Shown here in pieces: positions 5,220 to 8,098 of a stretch of 8,098 nucleotides of DNA; position 1 is the first letter of the stretch; the number at the start of each line of letters is the position of its first letter. The stretch is from Kiritimatiellia bacterium (lineage in GTDB: Bacteria > Verrucomicrobiota > Kiritimatiellia > RFP12 > UBA1067): positions 1 through 8,098 of the forward strand of contig JAFVCR010000154.1 of NCBI GenBank assembly GCA_017479035.1. The letters are read 5' to 3'. The translations under genes were made by a program, and so were the position numbers. Below the pieces are notes generated by a model, which saw only the letters and a list, made by a program, of their open reading frames with translations, did no database searches and had not been told where the DNA came from.

Positions 5220-6319
5220 ACAACCTTCTCCTTGAAAGGCTTTTCGCATACTGCGAAGGACTCTCTGCAAGCGACATTCACCTCGGTGCTGGCGTGAAGC
5301 CGCGCTTCCGCGTCCAAGGCCGGCTTGAAGAATGCGGAGAATTCCCCGCGCTGGACAGCGAAATGGTGGATGCCGCCGCCATGACGCTGGGGCTCACTAC
5401 TCTGCCAGTGGGTTCGCCCGATGGAGCGGAACGCATACGCATGCACCTCCTCGAGCGCGGCGCGATGGACGGCGCGATCACCTCCCCCACCGGCGCACGC
5501 TACCGCTTCAACATCTACAGGGAAAACTCCCGCACGGCAGTGGCTCTGCGCCGGCTCGACAGCGGCTTCCTCCCGCTCGAGAAACTTGGCATACCGCTGC
5601 GCATGGAAAACTTCTGCTCCTGCCGCGATGGGCTCGTCCTCGTTACAGGCCCCGCCGGCAGCGGCAAATCCACAACCCTCGCAACACTAATCGACCGCAT
5701 AAACCGCACGCGCAAAGGGCACATCATCACCATTGAAGACCCCGTTGAGCATCTGCACGAGAGCAAACTTTCGCTAGTGCGCCAGCGGCAGATCGGGCGC
5801 GACGCGGCAAGTTTCCATGCCGCGCTGGTGGAAGCCCTGCGGCAGGATCCAGATGTAATCTTGATGGGGGAGTTGCGCGAACTTGCCACGATCCGCACGG
5901 CGATCACCGCAGCGGAAACCGGGCACCTCGTATTCGCCACGCTACATGCGGGCGATGCCGCAGGCGCGGTGGAGCGCATCACGGGCGTGTTCCCGGCGGA
6001 AGAGCAAACTGGCATCCGCCAGCAATTGGCGCTTGTGCTGCGCGGCATACTGGCGCAACGTCTGCTGCCGGGCGTGGCGGAGGGTTCGCGCATCGCCGCA
6101 TGCGAACTTTTGGTGAATACCACAGGCATTGCAAACATCATAGCCACAGGGCGCACCACGCAAATATACTCCGCAATCGAAACAGGCGCGAAGGACGGCA
6201 TGGTGACGCTTGAAGCGTCCCTCGCGGAACTTGTGGGCAAAGGCAAAATAACGGTGCGCACGGCACTAGCCGCCGCGCGCAGCCCGGAGAATCTGGCCAA
6301 ACGCCTTTCGTTGCAGTAA
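5210..6319 (+). CDS. pilT: PilT-family twitching/retraction ATPase
   Basis: A 369-aa hexameric secretion ATPase of the PilT subfamily: no N-terminal MshEN/GspE-N domain and no tetracysteine zinc module. Visible motifs are ASDIHL (20-25), Walker A GPAGSGKST (147-155), Asp box IEDPVE (175-180), Walker B LRQDPDVILMGELRE (210-224, catalytic Glu221) and His box ETGHLVFATLHA (236-247). The C-terminal domain has the PilT-type stretch QIYSAIETGAKDGMVTLEASLAELVGKGKIT (318-348; first part QIYSAIETG). The motif called AIRNLIRE in PilT reads GIANIIAT (306-313), so both arginines and the glutamate are lost. PilT hydrolyses ATP at the inner-membrane base to disassemble pili. Here it ends an operon that has no PilB or GspE, so it may be the only motor or a partner of one elsewhere. 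It overlaps the previous gene by 10 nt, suggesting coupled translation. Confidence 0.92.
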   Translation: MALNNLLLERLFAYCEGLSASDIHLGAGVKPRFRVQGRLEECGEFPALDSEMVDAAAMTLGLTTLPVGSPDGAERIRMHLLERGAMDGAITSPTGARYRFNIYRENSRTAVALRRLDSGFLPLEKLGIPLRMENFCSCRDGLVLVTGPAGSGKSTTLATLIDRINRTRKGHIITIEDPVEHLHESKLSLVRQRQIGRDAASFHAALVEALRQDPDVILMGELRELATIRTAITAAETGHLVFATLHAGDAAGAVERITGVFPAEEQTGIRQQLALVLRGILAQRLLPGVAEGSRIAACELLVNTTGIANIIATGRTTQIYSAIETGAKDGMVTLEASLAELVGKGKITVRTALAAARSPENLAKRLSLQ

Positions 6320-6338
6320 CGCCGCGCAGTGCGTGGCG
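6320..6338. terminator. Hairpin between convergent pilT and ABC genes
   Basis: The 20-nt gap between the two convergent stop codons is almost entirely an inverted repeat: CGCCGCG (6320-6326) pairs with CGTGGCG (6332-6338), with one G-U pair when read on the plus strand and one C-A mismatch on the minus strand, around the loop CAGTG. Neither side has a real T tract. Its position suggests a compact terminator for both operons. Confidence 0.45.
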
Positions 6339-6339
6339 G

Positions 6340-7119
6340 TCACGATGCGGCGGCGAGAAGTTCCTTGGAATAAGGATGCACGGGTGATTTGAAGAACGCC
6401 GCAGGATCGGTGGATTTCTCCACGATGCGCCCGTTCTTCATCACGCAGAGCCGCGTGGCCATTTGCGAGACCACGCCCATGTCGTGCGTGATGAACAAAA
6501 CGCCGTTCTTGTTGCTGCAAAGGCGTTTCATCAACCGCAGCACCTGCGCCTGAACGGTCACGTCGAGCGCGGTGGTGGGTTCGTCGGCAATGAGCAGATC
6601 GGGCTCGAGCATCAGAGCCATTGCTATCATCACGCGCTGGCGCATGCCGCCCGAAAGTTCATGCGGAAGCGCCTTCAAGCGCAGTTCCGGCTGCGGTATG
6701 CCAACTTTCTCGAGCCATTCCAGTGCCATCGCGCGGGCGGCCGCCTTGGAAATGTCTCTATGCAGAAGCACCGTTTCCATCAACTGGTCGCCCACATTGT
6801 GCAACGGCGAGAGCGCGTCCATCGGATCCTGGAACACCACGCCGATTTTCGCGCCGCGTATGTGGCGCAGTTCCTTGACGGGCATTTTTACGAGTTCCTG
6901 CCCGTCAAGCCATATTTCGCCGCCGGTGACGTGCGATGGCGGGGACGGCAGAAGACGCGGAATAGACATTGCAACCGTGGATTTTCCGCTGCCGGATTCT
7001 CCCACGAGGCACAGCGTCTCGCCCCTGTCCAGCTCGAAAGAAACGCTCTCTGCGGCGGTGTGCAAATCGCCTTCGTCGTTTTCAAAGGCCACGGAAAGAT
7101 TCTTGACTTCCAAAAGCAT
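6340..7119 (-). CDS. Peptide ABC importer ATPase, single domain (YejF N-half/OppD-like)
   Basis: A 259-aa cytoplasmic ATP-binding subunit powering uptake through the adjacent permease. It has Walker A GESGSGKST (40-48), Q-loop VFQDP (95-99), signature LSGGMRQRV (155-163), Walker B LLIADE (175-180), D-loop TALD (183-186), switch His212 (THDM) and the Opp/Dpp-type ending HPYSKELL (248-255). LLPSPP near residue 56 and SPLHNVGDQL resemble the first half of E. coli YejF, a fused double ATPase. The protein stops just where YejF continues into its second half and lacks the extra C-terminal region of OppD. ATG 7119 gives MLLEVKNLSV, has GGAG (CTCC at 7127-7130 on the plus strand) 7 nt upstream, and lies 4 nt after the permease stop. 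NikD/DppD-like substrates cannot be excluded. Confidence 0.9.
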   Translation of the reverse strand: MLLEVKNLSVAFENDEGDLHTAAESVSFELDRGETLCLVGESGSGKSTVAMSIPRLLPSPPSHVTGGEIWLDGQELVKMPVKELRHIRGAKIGVVFQDPMDALSPLHNVGDQLMETVLLHRDISKAAARAMALEWLEKVGIPQPELRLKALPHELSGGMRQRVMIAMALMLEPDLLIADEPTTALDVTVQAQVLRLMKRLCSNKNGVLFITHDMGVVSQMATRLCVMKNGRIVEKSTDPAAFFKSPVHPYSKELLAAAS

Positions 7120-7123
7120 GGCA

Positions 7124-8098
7124 TCACTCCAAATGGGATTTGCGGCGCGGGTCGAAAGCATCCCGCAGACCTTCGCCGATGAGGACCGCGAGGAACATCA
7201 CGAGGAACAGCGTCCCGCCCGGGAACACCACAAGCCACCACGCCCAGCGGAACTGCTGCGCTTCGTTCAGGAGTTCGCCGAGAGACGGTGTAAGCGCGGG
7301 CAGACCGAATCCGAGGAAGTCGAGCGCGGCGAGCGAACCTATCGCGCCCATCAACAGAAACGGGAAGAGCGTGACAAGCGGCGTGAGCGCGTTCGGCAGA
7401 ACGTGCTTGAAGATTATGCGCGGCGCGGAAAGCCCTTGGCATTTGGCCGCCTCCACGAACGGACGCGAACGCAGCCGCAGGAATTCGGCGCGGACGTAGT
7501 AGGAGACGAGTATCCAGTTGAAGAGCGCATAGCAGATAAGAAGCGTGGTGAAACTGCGCCCGAGCGTCGCGCCGATGAACACCATGATGTAGAGGAACGG
7601 CAGCGTTGACCAGATTTCGGTGAAACGTTGGAAGCATATATCCACCACGCCGCCGAAGTATCCTTCTATGGAACCGATGACGACGCCGCCGAACATTGCC
7701 CAGAACGTAAGGACGAAGCCGAACAGAAGCCCGATGCGCAAGCCGTGAACCACGCGGGAATATACGTCGCGTCCGGCGGAGTCGATGCCGAAAGGATGCC
7801 CCTTTACGGGGCGGAACGGCCATGCCACGGGGTCTTTGACCTCCTCGCGGGAGAGGGTTTTGGGTGGAGTTTTCGGTTTCATGAAAACGTGCGTGTAGCC
7901 GCTTTCGGGATGCTCCGTGCGCACGATGTCGTATTCGGATTCATCCACGTTTTGCGGGCCTTCGTAGCCGAAGATGGTGCCGTCCGAAGCAATGTTGTAG
8001 CGCACCGTGCGGATGTCGAAGGTTTCGTCCACGCGCACCGTGCGGTATTGCTCGAAGTCGTCGGGGTTCAGCACTGGCTGCGGCCCGTCCGGGCATAC
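7124..8098 (-). CDS. yejE: Peptide ABC importer permease, YejE/OppC-like (5' end beyond window)
   Basis: An inner-membrane permease of the DppC/OppC family. Counting from a GTG at 8074, the visible protein has FGIDSAGRDVYSR (95-107), about five membrane segments (113-135, 154-170, 178-195, 230-250, 283-302), the EAA loop that contacts the ATPase (EAAKCQGLSAPRIIFKHVLPNAL, 208-230) and LDFLGFGLP (251-259) followed by SLGELL. GYFGGVVDICFQRFTEIW, VRAEFLRLR and GEGLRDAFDP match the E. coli YejE pattern as I remember it. The first 90 residues look like the large periplasmic insert after the first helix of YejE, and the frame stays open to base 8098 (VCPDGPQP upstream of the GTG). The true start and first helix therefore lie off the window. 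It precedes its ATPase by 4 nt. YejABEF-type systems import oligopeptides, including microcin C in E. coli. The substrate here is unknown. Confidence 0.85.
   Translation of the reverse strand, partial: VCPDGPQPVLNPDDFEQYRTVRVDETFDIRTVRYNIASDGTIFGYEGPQNVDESEYDIVRTEHPESGYTHVFMKPKTPPKTLSREEVKDPVAWPFRPVKGHPFGIDSAGRDVYSRVVHGLRIGLLFGFVLTFWAMFGGVVIGSIEGYFGGVVDICFQRFTEIWSTLPFLYIMVFIGATLGRSFTTLLICYALFNWILVSYYVRAEFLRLRSRPFVEAAKCQGLSAPRIIFKHVLPNALTPLVTLFPFLLMGAIGSLAALDFLGFGLPALTPSLGELLNEAQQFRWAWWLVVFPGGTLFLVMFLAVLIGEGLRDAFDPRRKSHLE

Noticed and set aside
7120..7161. Longer ABC ATPase from an in-frame start at 7161
   Set aside because: The extra residues precede the normal N-terminus (LLEVKNLSV) and overlap the permease end. 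ATG 7119 has a good ribosome site.
6572..7609. Plus-strand open frame of 345 codons
   Set aside because: It is opposite the ABC ATPase and permease, which have full family motifs. Its translation is low-complexity and charged, with no recognisable domain.
8072..8074. GTG at 8074 (minus strand) as the true permease start
   Set aside because: The frame remains open to the window edge, and the first membrane helix expected for YejE-type permeases is missing, so the gene most likely begins beyond base 8098.

Overview
The window most likely comes from a Gram-negative bacterium with moderately high GC. It carries a pseudopilus (type II secretion/type IV pilus-like) operon and an Opp/Yej-type peptide importer. 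The combination of large GspG-like pseudopilins, alanine-rich inner-membrane pilus proteins, short tandem intergenic repeats and a Cys4 adenylate kinase suggests the PVC group, perhaps Kiritimatiellota or Lentisphaerota. That placement is an inference of low certainty, because no rRNA or other marker is present.

Layout. Bases 1-384 are non-coding but structured. They hold three tandem 9-nt units at 52-78, then five sites of the palindrome AAAGTATCGATACTTT (one of them half-degenerate) at 173-276, whose centres are exactly 22 bp apart, then a TTGCAC-N17-TATAAT promoter that ends only 9 nt before the adk start codon. Bases 385-1029 encode adenylate kinase (adk). A strong hairpin at 1048-1082 separates it from a second promoter and from methionine aminopeptidase (map, 1194-1958). 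These two genes are often linked between secY and infA in bacteria, but neither neighbour is present here.

Bases 2006-6319 form one tightly packed plus-strand operon of five genes, with overlaps or 4-nt gaps: a GspG-like pseudopilin, a second pseudopilin with an unusual C-terminal beta-rich extension, a compact PilM/GspL-PilN-like membrane protein, a small PilO/GspM-like protein, and a PilT-family hexameric ATPase. Together they would make the cytoplasmic motor, the inner-membrane assembly proteins and two fibre subunits of a pilus or secretion machine. Secretin, platform protein (GspF/PilC), prepilin peptidase and an extension-type ATPase (GspE/PilB) are absent and must be encoded elsewhere if the machine works. 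The composition is unusual: a retraction-type ATPase is the only motor present, its AIRNLIRE-equivalent motif is altered, and the PilM-like part is reduced. This operon and the palindrome array are the best candidates for something not yet described.

Bases 6340-8098 are on the minus strand and converge on pilT across a 20-bp gap that contains a hairpin. They encode a single-domain ABC ATPase resembling the N-terminal half of YejF, and a YejE/OppC-like permease that runs off the right edge. The second ATPase half expected for such an importer is not next to it.
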